A program made the translations under genes and the position numbers. From positions 71,886,556-71,950,555 of the forward strand of contig CM050449.1 of assembly GCA_027563935.2 (NCBI GenBank): 64,000 bases of DNA. The letters are read 5' to 3'. The notes under the pieces are model-generated. The model worked only from the letters and a program-made list of their open reading frames with translations, did no database searches and was not told the DNA's origin. Numbering within the stretch: position 1 is the stretch's first letter; each line of letters opens with the position of its first letter. Below are positions 23,101-35,200 of this stretch, piece by piece. The DNA is from Costus lasius (Eukaryota; Streptophyta; Magnoliopsida; Zingiberales; Costaceae).

Positions 23101-24771
23101 CAAATCAGAAGTAGAATCATCCTGCACCTTAACATGCGCAAGATAACCCTTGCATCCACTAGCCAGTAATTTCCTGGCCTGCAGGAAAGATATTACATGC
23201 GGTCCTTGGTCTGACACTAGACCTCTCACAAACAGTCGATTCCCATCTAACAAATTCAAAGTGATTACTTTCTCAAAGCAATCCACAGAGGCATGATGGG
23301 AAGACAACCAATCCATTCCTAAGATGATATCATAATCTTGCATGTCTAAGAGGATTAGATCTACCAGAAACTCATAACCCTCTACATGTACTACACAGTC
23401 AGCACACACAGTATCTGTAGATAACGATTTTCCTAAGGGAGTACTCACAGACACAGCATAATTCATTACCTTAGGTAACACAGGTAAACATGCAGCAAAC
23501 TTAACAGATACAAAAGATAAATTTGCACCAGGGTCAAATAATATGCGGGCTAACTGATCAAATACGAATAAAGTACCTTCCACGACGGATCGGGAAGCTC
23601 GTGTATCCTTCTCAGCCACAGCATACACTCTAATCTGGACTGTAGGCTTATCTGCGCCTCTAGGTTGCATCTCAGGTTCTTTGCAGTCCTTAGCCATGTG
23701 CCCTGGTTTCTTACACCTGAAGCATATACCATTCTTTCTATGACAGTCTTTCACTAAATGTCCCCTGAGCCCACAATGACTACAAGTGATACCGTTTCTT
23801 GCATCCCTGGCATCCCTGAACTGCTGCGGTGCATCACTGGACTGCTGCGGTGCCTTGTAGGAGTAAGGCTTATACCTGCTCTTCTTATAATCTTTATGCC
23901 TAGGGTACTTCTTACCCTTGCCGCCACTGCCATGCTGAGGAACCGCCGCCTCAGCTGCAGGAACTACTGTCACGGCAACATGAGAACTCCTCTCAGATAT
24001 ATACCTCTCAATAGTGCGCGCTCGCCCAACAGTTTCAACATAGGTCTCCAAGTGTTGTGCACCAACTTGCTCTCTAATGTCCCATCTGAGACCTCTGAGA
24101 AACTTAGTAGCTCTCCTCTTTTCAGTGTTTATCAGATGAGGAGCATACTTTCCCAATTTTGTGAACTGTAATTCATACTGGTCCACTGTCATATCACCCT
24201 GCTCCAGGTGAATAAATTCCACCTCTCGGTCCTCAACCAAGCTATCTGGGAAGTACTTCTCGTTAAATCGAGACAAGAAGTAAGGCCAATCTACAGTCTC
24301 ATGTCTTTCTTCGGCAAGTCTCACCACGCCTTTCCACCACTCATCTGCGTCAGCACGCATCATATAGGTGGCCAGACATAACTTATCCTCGTCCGAGCAA
24401 CGCATAACTTGGAAAATCTTTTCCAAGCACAACTGCCAATTCTCTGCATTACTGGATTCTGAGCCCCCATAAAAAGAGCTCGGACCCAGTTTCTGGAATT
24501 CACTCACAAGTGAAGCATAGCGCCTGTGAGCGCCCTCCTGAGAGTCATCCCCCACTGCCCGAGTAGTAGTCTGGGGTCTCTCTCGAGTCAGCTGCTGCAA
24601 AAGCTGCTGTTGTGCTTCTTGGTGCTGAGTCTGCTGCTGCTGCAGCATCTGAGCTTGCCTTTCTATCATAGCACCTTGTTGCTGAACCATGCCAGTCAGA
24701 GCCTCAATAGTTCTCGTGAGGTTCGGGGTCTGCTCGCCCTCATCACTAGCATTTCCTCTGGTTCGCACCAT
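20179..24771 (-). pseudogene. Gypsy #1 gag-pol with chromodomain, one nonsense codon
   Basis: A single frame of about 1,530 codons. Residues 1-300 are gag; two CCHC knuckles follow ([14 protein letters not shown] near 329 and [14 protein letters not shown] near 351). The protease has FDPGA near 412, reverse transcriptase FIDDILVYS near 750, RNase H YTDASGKG near 895. After the stop come the integrase H-H-C-C finger and D-D-E core, then a C-terminal chromodomain (VIWGNQTVEEATWE). The only break is TAG at 21703-21705, where the sister gypsy #2 has a glutamine codon, so a C-to-T change is likely. The start at 24771 gives [13 protein letters not shown] and follows the primer site by 128 bp. The chromodomain is known in such elements to steer integration to chromatin marks. 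Confidence 0.95.
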
Positions 24772-24899
24772 CTTAAATGCCTACACACGCATATCATAGT
24801 CACACACATATCATAGTCAGGAAAACAATCATAAACCTATTAGGTGTCTAGCAATACACAAACATGTTTTCCCCCAAACTAAGTTTTAGCTAGCCAACC

Positions 24900-24910
24900 C
24901 TCTGATACCA
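24900..24910 (-). other. Primer binding site of gypsy #1
   Basis: Minus strand TGGTATCAGAG, complementary to initiator Met tRNA, three bases inside the 5' LTR (start 24914). Confidence 0.88.
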
Positions 24911-24913
24911 TTC

Positions 24914-27900
24914 TATAACATCCCACATTCTTAACCCCAAACAAATGGCACAATTCACAAATGATACAGGATGTTTCATATAAGATCGATCATATGCTAG
25001 GTAAAACCGAGTTCAAGAAAACACGATCTGAAAAAAAATCATAAATCCATACACACAAATTCACAAAACTCAAATCTCATAAGGGTACCTGCCACCACGC
25101 AATACTTGCACTAGACATATGCAAGTTACAGGGTATATCAAAACCGATTGCACGGAATGTACAACAAGCCGAAATTCAAAACAAAATCACAAAATCGATT
25201 TTATAAACCCATACCAAACACCGAAACCAGGCTGAAGCCCGCGGTGACACAAAAATCAAACTCATTTAATTGCCACAATCAGGCAACACAAATTCACATA
25301 GTTCACATGGTTCACATCACATGGTTCACATAGTTCATAAAATTCATATTCGGCCACAGCCGGCCTCAAATTAATTAAGCATAATCATAGGGCCACAACC
25401 GGCATTATAAGCATAAATCACAACATCAATATCATGCTAACTGCGCCCCTGCTCTATACCTGAAAATAATGAGGGGTGAGCTACACAGCCCAGTGAGTGG
25501 ATAGTCTAATTGACCATCCATAACATACACTCAAAAATATATGCAGATTGTTTTAAAAATCTTTAACAGGAATATAATGTCGAACATAATGTCAACATAT
25601 AACCAGATTAAATAACAAGATTAAATACAGAAGTAACATAAACAGTCAGATGTACACACCCACATATAACAAACTCAGGGTACTAGAGTTATACTCTAAA
25701 CCAACTAAACACATATATTTTAAACCAACTAAACACATATAACTTAGGTTCACAAACTCAGGTTCTAGAGTCATACTCTAAACCACTAAACACACCAACA
25801 CATAATCAACCTAGTTGTCCAGCATATTCAGTAGTGACCAATATGGTCTAACCCGGCTTGGCCAAAGCACTGGGAGCCGCATGCAACACATAAACATGGA
25901 TAGTGAGTAGAATCAAGAGGTGGCCCCCGCCAGGTCACGACGTGGCACTTTGGTCCCTCACCCCATAACACATCAGAGTGACGACATCAAGAGGTGGCCC
26001 CTGTCTGATCAAGACATGGCACTTTGCGTCTTATATCACCCCATCACATAAAGAGTAATGACATCAAGAGGTGGCCCCTGTCTGATCAAGACATGGCACT
26101 TTGGGTCTTATATTACTCCATCACAAAAAGAGTAGTGACATCAAGAGGTGGCCCCTGTCTGACCAAGACATGGCACTTTGGGTCAAAACCCGTTCTCCCA
26201 AAAGGTTCCTACTGGACAACAGACACATCTTAATTCATATTTCACATAGGTGAACATATTTCACAAAGGTGGACTCCTAAGTGTCAACTAGACTCTAGGA
26301 TAGTCATCACAAAAATCATATCGGGCAGGCTGAACATCAACCCCCATCACAATAATCATAATAGGCAGGCTGAACATCAACCTCCTCACATATCACAATA
26401 CAGGGCTGAAATTCAAACCCTTAACATAACACATAAGGACTATCCCCTTGAGTTCATAGTTACACCTAGCCTTAGTCCTAACCATCACATAATCACATAA
26501 TTTTTTCCAAATTCACATAACCCATAATTTTCCAAATTCACAAGATCACACTTATTGCTCAAAATCATATAACATAACACATAATATTTTATATTCGAAT
26601 ATCATCGAATATAGTGTAGTCCTTAAATTTCAGGCTGATTAGTTTAGTCAAATTTTTGCTATGTTATCACCCAAACTTCTCAAACAAGAATACAAGTTAC
26701 ACCCACAAAGAAACATAAAATTAAAACAAGCATTCATAAAATCAACATAAAATGTAAAACATGTATTCTTATAATTTACTTTACAAATTACCACAATTAC
26801 CACAATTTACCACATGTAAACATGTTAACTACAATCATCACATTTCGGTTTAACTACAATTAACAATATTTCGGCTACAAAAATCATTGGTTTAATATTA
26901 CCAAAATTCTTTATAAAATATCTAATTAACAAGAAATTCATGCTCAATGTTCAATGATTTAATGCTACCAAAATACCTTAAATTTCATACAAATTTCGGT
27001 TAAACAATCACCAATACTAATTCGGTTTTTACAACAATTTTCAAGATTATTTCGGTTCTCATAGTTAACAACAAAATTCAGTTTTCATAACAATTTTCAT
27101 GATATATACATTCTTGAAATTTTCGGTTTTTCACATGAAGAAATAACTAATGCCTTAAATTCGGTTTTCATCATATAATCATCTTTACCAAATTTGGTTT
27201 TCATCATAGTGAAGTCTTGAATTTCGGTTTTAGCATGATAGGGTTTCCAACAAGCAAATGTCTCATCTTAACACATCAATTAACACAAACAAATATATAG
27301 CAATCAATTAAACACTCCACTCACCTCTTAACCGTGAACACCAACAAGAAAACCCTTCCAAAAATCCGTCTAAGGTTTTGAAAAACGCCACCAAACACCA
27401 AGGAATGCCGGCCAAAGGAAGAAGGAAGAGGAAGAAAGAAAAATTCCTCCAAGCCTTCAAGAATCGTCCAAGAAATCGCCAAGCTCCTCAAGCCGTCGCC
27501 AAGGTTTTTCTCAAGACCCAAAAATCGCCACTAATTTCACCCTAACCGAAATTACCTCTTACAAATTTCAGTTTTTAAGGTTTTAACCCTCTAACCCATT
27601 AATTCAAAAAGGTTTAACCCATTAACCCAATAATTCAAATTTTAAAAACCCAATAATCCCTTAGTTTAAGTGAAAGTCCAATAAGAGTTAAACTAACATC
27701 CAATAAGCTTAGTTAACTAATTAATTTAATTAACTTACCAATAACCAAGCACTTAACCGAAATCCAATAAGGATTTAATTAACCAATAAACTCTAATTAA
27801 TTAACTTAAAATTAATTAATTCACTTAAACTAACATCCAATAATAATTTATCATAAATCAGCCAACAATCAAATAAATAATCTCTAATTTATTTACAATA

Positions 27901-28027
27901 AATTAACAACCAAAATCTCTAGTTAAATAACTATAATTTGACAACCAATACATAAAATTATCATAGTTAATAATTTTATTTGAATCAAAATAATGCTTAC
28001 CAGGACTTAAGATCCTTGGATCTTACA
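24914..28027 (-). repeat. Gypsy #1 5' LTR, complete
   Basis: 3,114 bp from TATAACATCCC to GATCTTACA. Includes four minisatellite units at 25911-26190, a TTCGGTTT-rich zone at 26840-27570 and an AT-rich TTAATTAA zone at 27580-27990. It should hold the element's promoter, transcribed on minus, but I could not fix a TATA box with confidence. Confidence 0.93.
25911..26190. repeat. LTR minisatellite, four units of 74-77 bp
   Basis: The word CAAGAGGTGGCCCC recurs with starts at about 25914, 25988, 26065 and 26142, each followed by CAAGACATGGCACTTT or CACGACGTGGCACTTT. The same array is partly present in the split LTR (18057-18300) and is longer in gypsy #2. Confidence 0.85.
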
Positions 28028-28170
28028 GTGAGATCATAGATCGAGGAGAGATCAAGATCTGCAAGGTTCATACAGATGACAATCTAGCTGACCCGCTTAC
28101 AAAGCCTCTGGCGCAGTAGAAGCATGAGAAGCACTGTAATAATATGGGTTTGAGATTTCTCAACCATTAG
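28028..28170 (+). pseudogene. Copia #1 gag-pol, C-terminal remainder
   Basis: Continues RNase H of copia #1 after gypsy #1, collinear with 45810-45948 of copia #3. It carries a further stop at 28117 (TAG) before the family's normal stop at 28168-28170. The first five bases are the target duplication of gypsy #1. Confidence 0.9.
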
Positions 28171-28173
28171 TTT

Positions 28174-28190
28174 AAGTGCAAGTGGGAGAT
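28174..28190 (+). other. Polypurine tract of copia #1
   Basis: AAGTGCAAGTGGGAGAT immediately before the LTR start TGTTGGGG at 28191. Confidence 0.85.
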
Positions 28191-29857
28191 TGTTGGGGTA
28201 TGCCCTTAAGGCTAAATGTTTGAGGCCTTGGGTTATTATCAGTATCATGTACAAACTATGTATATGTTTTATAAAGGCAATTGTTGTTATTCAGATTGTT
28301 GCATTACCTGCTGCTATATGTATACTTCTGAGTAATGTCTCAATGATGTTCAGCTTAGCTGATTTTCAGAGTTGTCCTTAGTCGAGATATCTTAGTGAAC
28401 ATGAGACAGCCTTGATATGATTGAGACTAATATGTGTTCTAATCTTATATGATGCTTCGAGCATGGAATAAGATTTAGACACATAGGTGCATTGGATGTA
28501 CTGGACTAACCCTACTTAGGATATTCAATTGTTTGTCACAATATGAATAAATCCTTATAAGCGAGCAAGTGGCATATTCCCTCTGACTTGAGATCACTTG
28601 TGTTTCTAAGTGATGATTGACATTGTCTTGAGGTAGTTCAATATCATTTGAAAGATAATGGTTAAGGATTATCTTGGATAGTGGGCATAAGTCATGTTAG
28701 GACACTAGCGATAGATAAAGGATTGCCTCTCCTAGTTGGAGTGTGGTGTTCTACTGGGGCCCCGTAGATGAGATGGTTGAGAATGTGTATGGCCATACCC
28801 AGATGACTATGTTCATCTGATCTAACCATTCTCATCGTGTTGGAATTACAGGCTAGACACGCTTGTCTAACGTGAACATCCAGTGGCAAAGGGAACATGT
28901 ATGCTGGGTGAATTGGATTCACTCTTGTGCTATGTTTTGGGAGTAGTCTTGGAAGACTCTTTCCTTCATATCGGGAGACAGTGATGTGTTGCTAGATACC
29001 CCTCTCTGATCGTGATAACATATGTTATCGTTACCGACGTTGAAGGAAACCCTTAGGGTCGCACAATTTGATGATATGGCTTACTTATGTCAGATCGTGT
29101 GGATTGGAATTATTCTAGTTCAGTTTAAAGCAATTTAAACTCTGATTGGAAGTGAGATCTAGTCTAATCATGTTTGATTGATTAGGGCATATGATCGGTA
29201 AGCTTCGATCGGGAGAATTGATGCTTGATTGTAAAGATCAAGAGATTCAATGAGATGTGTGGTTGGATCTTGAGCCATTTGGTTCAATCAGATCAAGACC
29301 AGGGCTTGTTCAATTTGGTCCATGAACCAAATGAAATTGAACCGGTTCACTTAGTGAACGCATGGTTCAAATGAGAGGTTTCAGTTGGTTCACTTAGGGT
29401 GAACGCATAGGAGTTAAAGAGGTTGTTAAGAAAGGGGGTTACATGTTTGGTTCTTACCAAATATGGTAACCGAATCTTTCCTTCTTGGACTCTCCCTCTC
29501 GGTTTTCAAAACCGCTCTCTTCCTCCTCTCGCACGTTGCTTGCTCTTCACGAAAAGAAGGAGTTTAACCAAGCCGAGAGTGAACATCTCATCTCCTCACT
29601 CGATCAAAGACCCCTAGTGTCTTTGCTAGCACAAGGAGCACAAGGGAGAAGCAAAACATCATCTTGTGTGTGATACTTTTGGAGAAGAGGCACTCGCCCC
29701 TTTCTTCTTCCAAGCCGCCACTCAAAGCATGGCAATGGTAATGCTCTAACCAATCCTTTCAAGGTTGATCATATGTTTAAGTCATGCGATCTTTGAAACC
29801 TAGTATTTCCGCCGCCGCTACATGTTTTTGAATGCGCATGTGACCTAGGTTTCCTTT
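28191..29857 (+). repeat. Copia #1 3' LTR, end truncated
   Basis: Aligns with the 1,676-bp LTR of copia #3 but is more diverged. The last roughly 40 bp (the CTCGAAGGGGACTCCTGCA end) are replaced at about 29857 by integrase sequence of copia #4. ORFs within it (29423-29673) are LTR shadows. Confidence 0.85.
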
Positions 29858-32199
29858 CACACAACTACTTCATTACCTTCACTGATGACTTTAGTAGGTA
29901 TGGTTATGTCTACTTGATGAGACATAACTCTGAATTCTTTGAGAAATTTAAGGAGTTCAGACATGAAGTAGAGAACTAGCTTGGAAGATCCATCAAAGCT
30001 CTTCGATCCCATCGAGGAGGAAAGTACCTGAGTGGTGAATTCTTTGACTATCTTAGGGAGTGTGGGATCATATCCCAACTCACTCCTCCTATAACACCTC
30101 AATGAAATGGTGTGTCTGAGCGGAGAAATCGAACTTTGTTGGACATGGTTCAGTCCATGATGAGTCATGCAACTCTACCACCCTCATTCTGGGGTCATGC
30201 ACATGAGACAACTTATCTGATACTGAAAAATGTTCCATCTAAGAGTGTCTCCAAGATACCATATGAGGTATGGAGTGGAAGACACCCTAATCTCTCTTTT
30301 ATCAGGATTTGGAGATGTGAGGCTTATGTCAAACGGGGTATCTTAAGGAAAGTAACGGATACTACTTCTATGTTCCCACCAAGAACAAGGTTTTTGTTGC
30401 TCGGGGTGTTGTCTTTCTAGAGAAAGAATTTCTCATCAAAGAAGTCAGCGGGAGCAAGTTTGACTTGGACGAGGTCCAAGTGCAACCATAAGACAAAGAA
30501 ATGGAACCTGAGCCACCTGCACCGGTTGTTGGGCAACCTGAGGCTCAGACACAAGCCCCATGTAGGTCTGGGAGGATTCATCGTCCGCCTGTGAGGTATG
30601 GGTCTCTGCCGACTCAACACGATATGATCTTCATCATTGAGGATGACCTCAGGACTTATGATGAGGCGGTCAATGGACCGAACTCCGAGAGATGGCTTGA
30701 GGCCATGCGATCCGAGATGGATTCCATGTAAGCTAACCAAGTTTGAGATTTGGTTGGGCTGCTTGATGGGGTAAATCCCATAGGGTGCAAATGGGTCTTC
30801 AAAAGGAAGACTGACATGGATGGCAACATAATTACCAACAAAGGTAGACAAGTCCATGGAGTGGACTATGATAAAACCTTTTCGCTAGTTGCCATGATTA
30901 AATCCATTCAGATTCTGCTTGCTATAACTGCATATCATGATTATGAGATATGGCAGATAGATGTAAAGACAGTGTTCCTTAACGGGAAGCTGACTGAGGA
31001 TGTGTATATGACACAACCTGATGGCTTCATCCATCCTGCAGATGCCAATAAGGTCTACAAGCTAAAGAAATCCATTTATGGATTGGAGCAAGCATCTCGA
31101 TGTTGGAATCTTCGATTTGATAAAGCTATGAGAGATTATGGCTTTATCAAAAGCTAAGATGATGCCTGTGTATATAGAAAATTAATTGGGAGCTTGGTGA
31201 CTTTTCTGGTCTTGTATGTCGATGACATACTGCTCACTGGAAACAACATCCCTAGTCTTCAGTCTGTAAAGACATGGTTAGGGAAATGTTTCAAAATGAA
31301 AAGCTTAGGGGAGGCCGCCTATATTCTAGGTGTGAATATCTACCGGGATCGAACCAAGAGGCTCCTCGCCCTTAGTCAGAGTACCTACATTGATATGGTA
31401 TTGGAAAGGTTATATATGGAGCAATCCAAAAGAGGATATCTACCAATAAGACATGGTCTTACTCTCTCAAAGAGCCAGTGTCCTACTACACAGGCTGAGA
31501 GGGATGAAATGAGTCGAGTTCCCTATGCTTCGACAGTCGGATTGATCATGTTTGCAATGTTGTGTACAAGACCAGATGTGGCTTATGCTATGAGCATAAC
31601 CAGCTGATATCAATCCAATCCAGGTCTGCAGCATTGGGTGGCTATAAAGTACATCCTTAAGTATCTAAGAAGAACTAAGGATATGTTCTTGGTCTACGGG
31701 GGACAGGAAGAGCTCAGTGTTCAGGGCTACACTGATGCGTCATTCCAGTCTGACCTTGACGAGTTTAGATCGCAGGCCGGCTTTGTGTTCACATTAAATG
31801 GAGGCGCTGTTCGCTGGAAGAGCTTCAAGGAGTCCACCATAGCTGATTCTACAACAGAGGCCAAGTATGTTGTTGCTTTTAAGGCAGCCAAATAAGCTGT
31901 TTGGATATGGAATTTCATATCTGATATTCAAGTGGTTCCAACTGCTGTGGATCCCATTGATCACTATTGTGACGACAATGGAGCCATTGCACAGGCAAAG
32001 GAACCACGGTCTCATCAAAGGCCCAAACACATACTCAGGCAATTTTACCTGATTAGAGAGATCATTGATCGGGGTGATGTCAAGATTAGCAGAGTAGATA
32101 CAGAGGATAATCTAGCAGATCCACTGATGAAGGCTTTGGTGCAGTAGAAGCATGATGGTAATGCCAGGGATATGGGGTTGAGAATACTCGACCTCTAGG
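29858..32199 (+). pseudogene. Copia #4 (family B) integrase to RNase H, 5'-truncated
   Basis: Starts inside the integrase core (FITFTDDFSRYGYVYLM), passes the catalytic Glu region (ERRNRTLLDM near 30118), then the linker, reverse transcriptase (YVDDILLTG near 31207) and RNase H (GYTDASFQSD near 31727). Gag, protease and the integrase finger are missing. A deletion near 30340 removes about 20 codons and shifts frame. From 30501 onward one frame holds, interrupted by substitution stops, for example near 30729, 30744, 31155, 31605, 31893 and 32145. The normal C-terminus is near 32199, just before the polypurine tract. Confidence 0.88.
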
Positions 32200-32202
32200 T
32201 CT

Positions 32203-32219
32203 AAGTGCAAGTGGGAGAT
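32203..32219 (+). other. Polypurine tract of copia #4
   Basis: AAGTGCAAGTGGGAGAT, identical to the family-A tract, followed by the family-B LTR start TGTTGGTGTATATGCC. Confidence 0.85.
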
Positions 32220-35200
32220 TGTTGGTGTATATGCCCTGAGACCTATATTTGGTCAACCTATGTACTACTTGACTTTGATACTTTTATATCATTATGGCAT
32301 TGTCGTTAGCATTGTTTGTCTACATCTGCGATTATGTACTTACATGATAATGTCCTTGGAGACAGATTGGATCTGTGCTCAAATGATTGTTCCCAGTCGA
32401 TGTACCTGAGTGGATATGGGGCAGCTTTGGTACTTGTGAGACTTGTATATGTGCTGATTAGGCACTATGTGCTAGCACAGAGATATGGGCATATCAGTGA
32501 TAGATATGCTGGATTGACCTATTGTGAGGCAATGACTTAGTATCATGAGTCACCCTCACAAGTGATAGGAGATGCATTGATCCTTAGACTTGAGGTCATT
32601 GACTCTTCTATATGGTTAGGGATATGCTTTGATGCAACCTAACACCTTGCCATAGTTGTGAGGTTATAAAGGCTGTCATTGAGTATGTCACAACCCATAT
32701 ATGAAAATCAATGTACAAATAAAGGATTTGCCCCTTCCTAAGGGAAGCATGATATCCATGGAGCTCCTCTATGGTTCTAAGACTGAAAGTGTATAGTCAT
32801 ACCCAAATGAAGACATGATTTAGTCATGACCATGTGATTGGGTGAAAACAAGTGATGACACACTTGTCCAATCGGATATCAGTTCGGCAAATGGACTATA
32901 ATGCATCTGTACCTAGTCGCGATGATGGGGATGTCGATATCGATATCTATTCCGATGACATGGGTAGCAGTGATGCACTGCTAGGTGCCACTCACTGCTT
33001 GTGATGACCTTAGGTCAGCACTGCCAACGTCAAAGAAACCTATAGGGCCGAACACCAAGATAGTCGAGTTTTCATATTGATCGGGTAGCCTTTAGATCGA
33101 GTTATTGGATAACTCTGATCTATTTGGGAGATTTCATCAGCACCAATGGGTCTGATGAGATGGAAGAAACTTATTGGAGCCAACTTCCATTTTTGGCATA
33201 TTGACCAAATTAACCATGGTTAGCCTCATTTCACCATGGGTTAGATTGGATTGGATCCAATAGCTTGGTTAACATATATAATGGACTTTGGGCTAGGCCC
33301 ATTGCTTAATTGGGCTCAATAATAAGTTGTCATGAAGAGATTAGAGGCTAAAAGGGTATAATGCAGAGAAGTCTCACCCCATTGGCGCCTAATGGCATAA
33401 CGGGGTGAGGGAGGCGCCTTTCGCTTCATTTGGAAGCTTTATGCACCTAGCCTTTCAACCAATGATGGTATGATTGCCTTTAAGGCATGTCTTGGGCTGA
33501 TATGGCACTTGGGCTAATATGGATAGGTTGAATCAGGTTTATGGTAAAGTCTTGCAGACTTTCCTTACCTCAAACCCTAATTGTCAACCCCTTATCCTAG
33601 CCGCACACTTGTCATGATCTAAGCCCATGCCAAACCGCCTCTTATTGTTATATAAGTGACCCTAGCCGTCCCCTCTTATGTAGTAATTCCTTGGAGGCAT
33701 GAAGCACTAGAGGGCAACGGCTTGAAGAGCTTAGAGCTCCTCTTCTTCCATCAAGGGCGCAAGCAATCTTCTTCTCCTTCCTTCTTCCTTTCCTTGGTGC
33801 AAAGGAACTAGAAGGCTTGCACCTCCTTCCGCTTCTTCTTCCCTTGGCGCCACTTCTTCTTGGTGGTTGGCGCAAGTGATCAAGAGGCTCTCCTAAGGCA
33901 TGGATCTTCTTCCCGAGGCTAGCACCGGGCTTGGAAGAAGAAAGCTTGAGGAATCCGTGTGTGCGAGACTACAGAGGGCGAACACTTGGATGCCTACCTC
34001 GACATCGGCTTCTCACTTTGCTCTTAAGGTACTAACTATCACATCGTGTCAACCCCCTCGCATGATGATCTTCACTAGGTTTTTGGGACTGGCCTGTGAT
34101 GGGGGTAGGGACCACGAGCCACGAAGGTACAAGTGGAGCCTAAGGTTGCCATAGAGAAAGACTCGGAGGCTCACAAATAAGATAGCATGCTCACTTCTAG
34201 CTAGCTCAAAATAATGGGAATAATTACTCCAATGACTTCAAGGCATTTCAGCTCAATAAGTTGCCGCAATAAAATCCAAAATGTGACTGCATCCACGGAA
34301 AGGAAACAAATTCTGCGATAATGCTCAGCCAGCAGCCAGCCAAGTAGGGATTTCATCAAAGCGCAGATAAACACAAATCTTGATCACTGCAAAGAAGGAA
34401 AGCTCAATGTCTCTCCCTTCATCGCTGCAAATAAAAGCACAACATCTCTTTGCTGGAGATGGAAAGAACAACGTTCACCTTCAACGTTCGCATGCAACCT
34501 CTCTCAAAGCTTCCCCTATATCTTACACTCATGTATCCTTGTAATCGGCAGATTTTTATGATTGAATGGAAATGGTTTTCTTTCCGATGGAATCGGATGT
34601 CTCCTTCCTTCTCCTCTGAGGTGCTTGTGTCACCTAGCTTTCCCCTCTCCTCCTTCTAGGCCCGAGTCCCTCCCACTTCCCTTATCCTCTACTCCCTTCT
34701 TCCTCCGAAACCTATGCTCCCAGCCAACCAGTTACATGTTCACAAGATTTCCAGAAGTTCGCGATCTTGCGACCGACGATCCACTGGCCGGATCTCTATG
34801 AAACTTCGTCCATCACTTCTCCTCCGCAAGACGAAGCTTCAGTCACCGGCATCTGCCCATCCACCATACCGATCGCAGGAATCGAACGTCTAACCAAATC
34901 CCCTGTTTCCGCCTAGTTTCCGCCCCAGCATGGCTCTTCCGTGTGTTACTCCTCCGATCAGCCACCATCCACTCCCAAACCCCGGCCACATCTCCAACAC
35001 CATCATGAGGATCTGCAGTTGTAGCAGGTTCCGAGTTCGTGCACCACCGGCATTTCGGCGACGAACCCTGCTCCACTCGCGTACTGCCCTGTTCCAACAG
35101 AACACCCTCCGCCTCCGCAGCCTTCCGCTCTTCATCGTTGTTCTCCTCTGACAGGCCGCCAATCAACCCCAAACTCTGGCCACGTCTTCTCATCTATGAT

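Larger units (their letters stand above)
8499..28027 (-). mobile_element. Gypsy #1: Tekay/Del-like chromovirus, antisense, carrying nested copia #2
   Basis: A Ty3/gypsy element with its coding strand on minus. Its 5' LTR is 24914-28027 and its 3' LTR is 8499-8973 plus 18057-20149, split by copia #2. It has a Met-tRNA primer site, a polypurine tract and a single gag-pol frame ending in a chromodomain. LTRs of 3.1 kb together with a chromodomain fit the Tekay/Del chromovirus group. The two LTR copies differ by few changes, so insertion was fairly recent. On the coding strand the LTRs start TG and end TA (plus strand reads TATAACATCCC), whereas the sister gypsy #2 ends CA. Confidence 0.93.
4440..29857 (+). 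mobile_element. Copia #1: Angela-like Ty1/copia (family A), 5'-truncated, split by gypsy #1
   Basis: The remaining parts are the end of the leader (about 4440-4746), gag-pol (4747-8498 and 28028-28170), the polypurine tract and a 3' LTR (28191-29857). It is collinear with intact copia #3 from that element's position about 41769 onward. The 5' LTR, primer site and about 1.5 kb of leader are absent. A Tekay/Del-type gypsy of 19.5 kb sits inside its RNase H coding region with a 5-bp target duplication (GTGAG at 8494-8498 and 28028-28032). The Angela-like assignment rests on long LTRs (about 1.7 kb), a single gag-pol ORF and a Met-tRNA primer site in family members. Confidence 0.85.
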
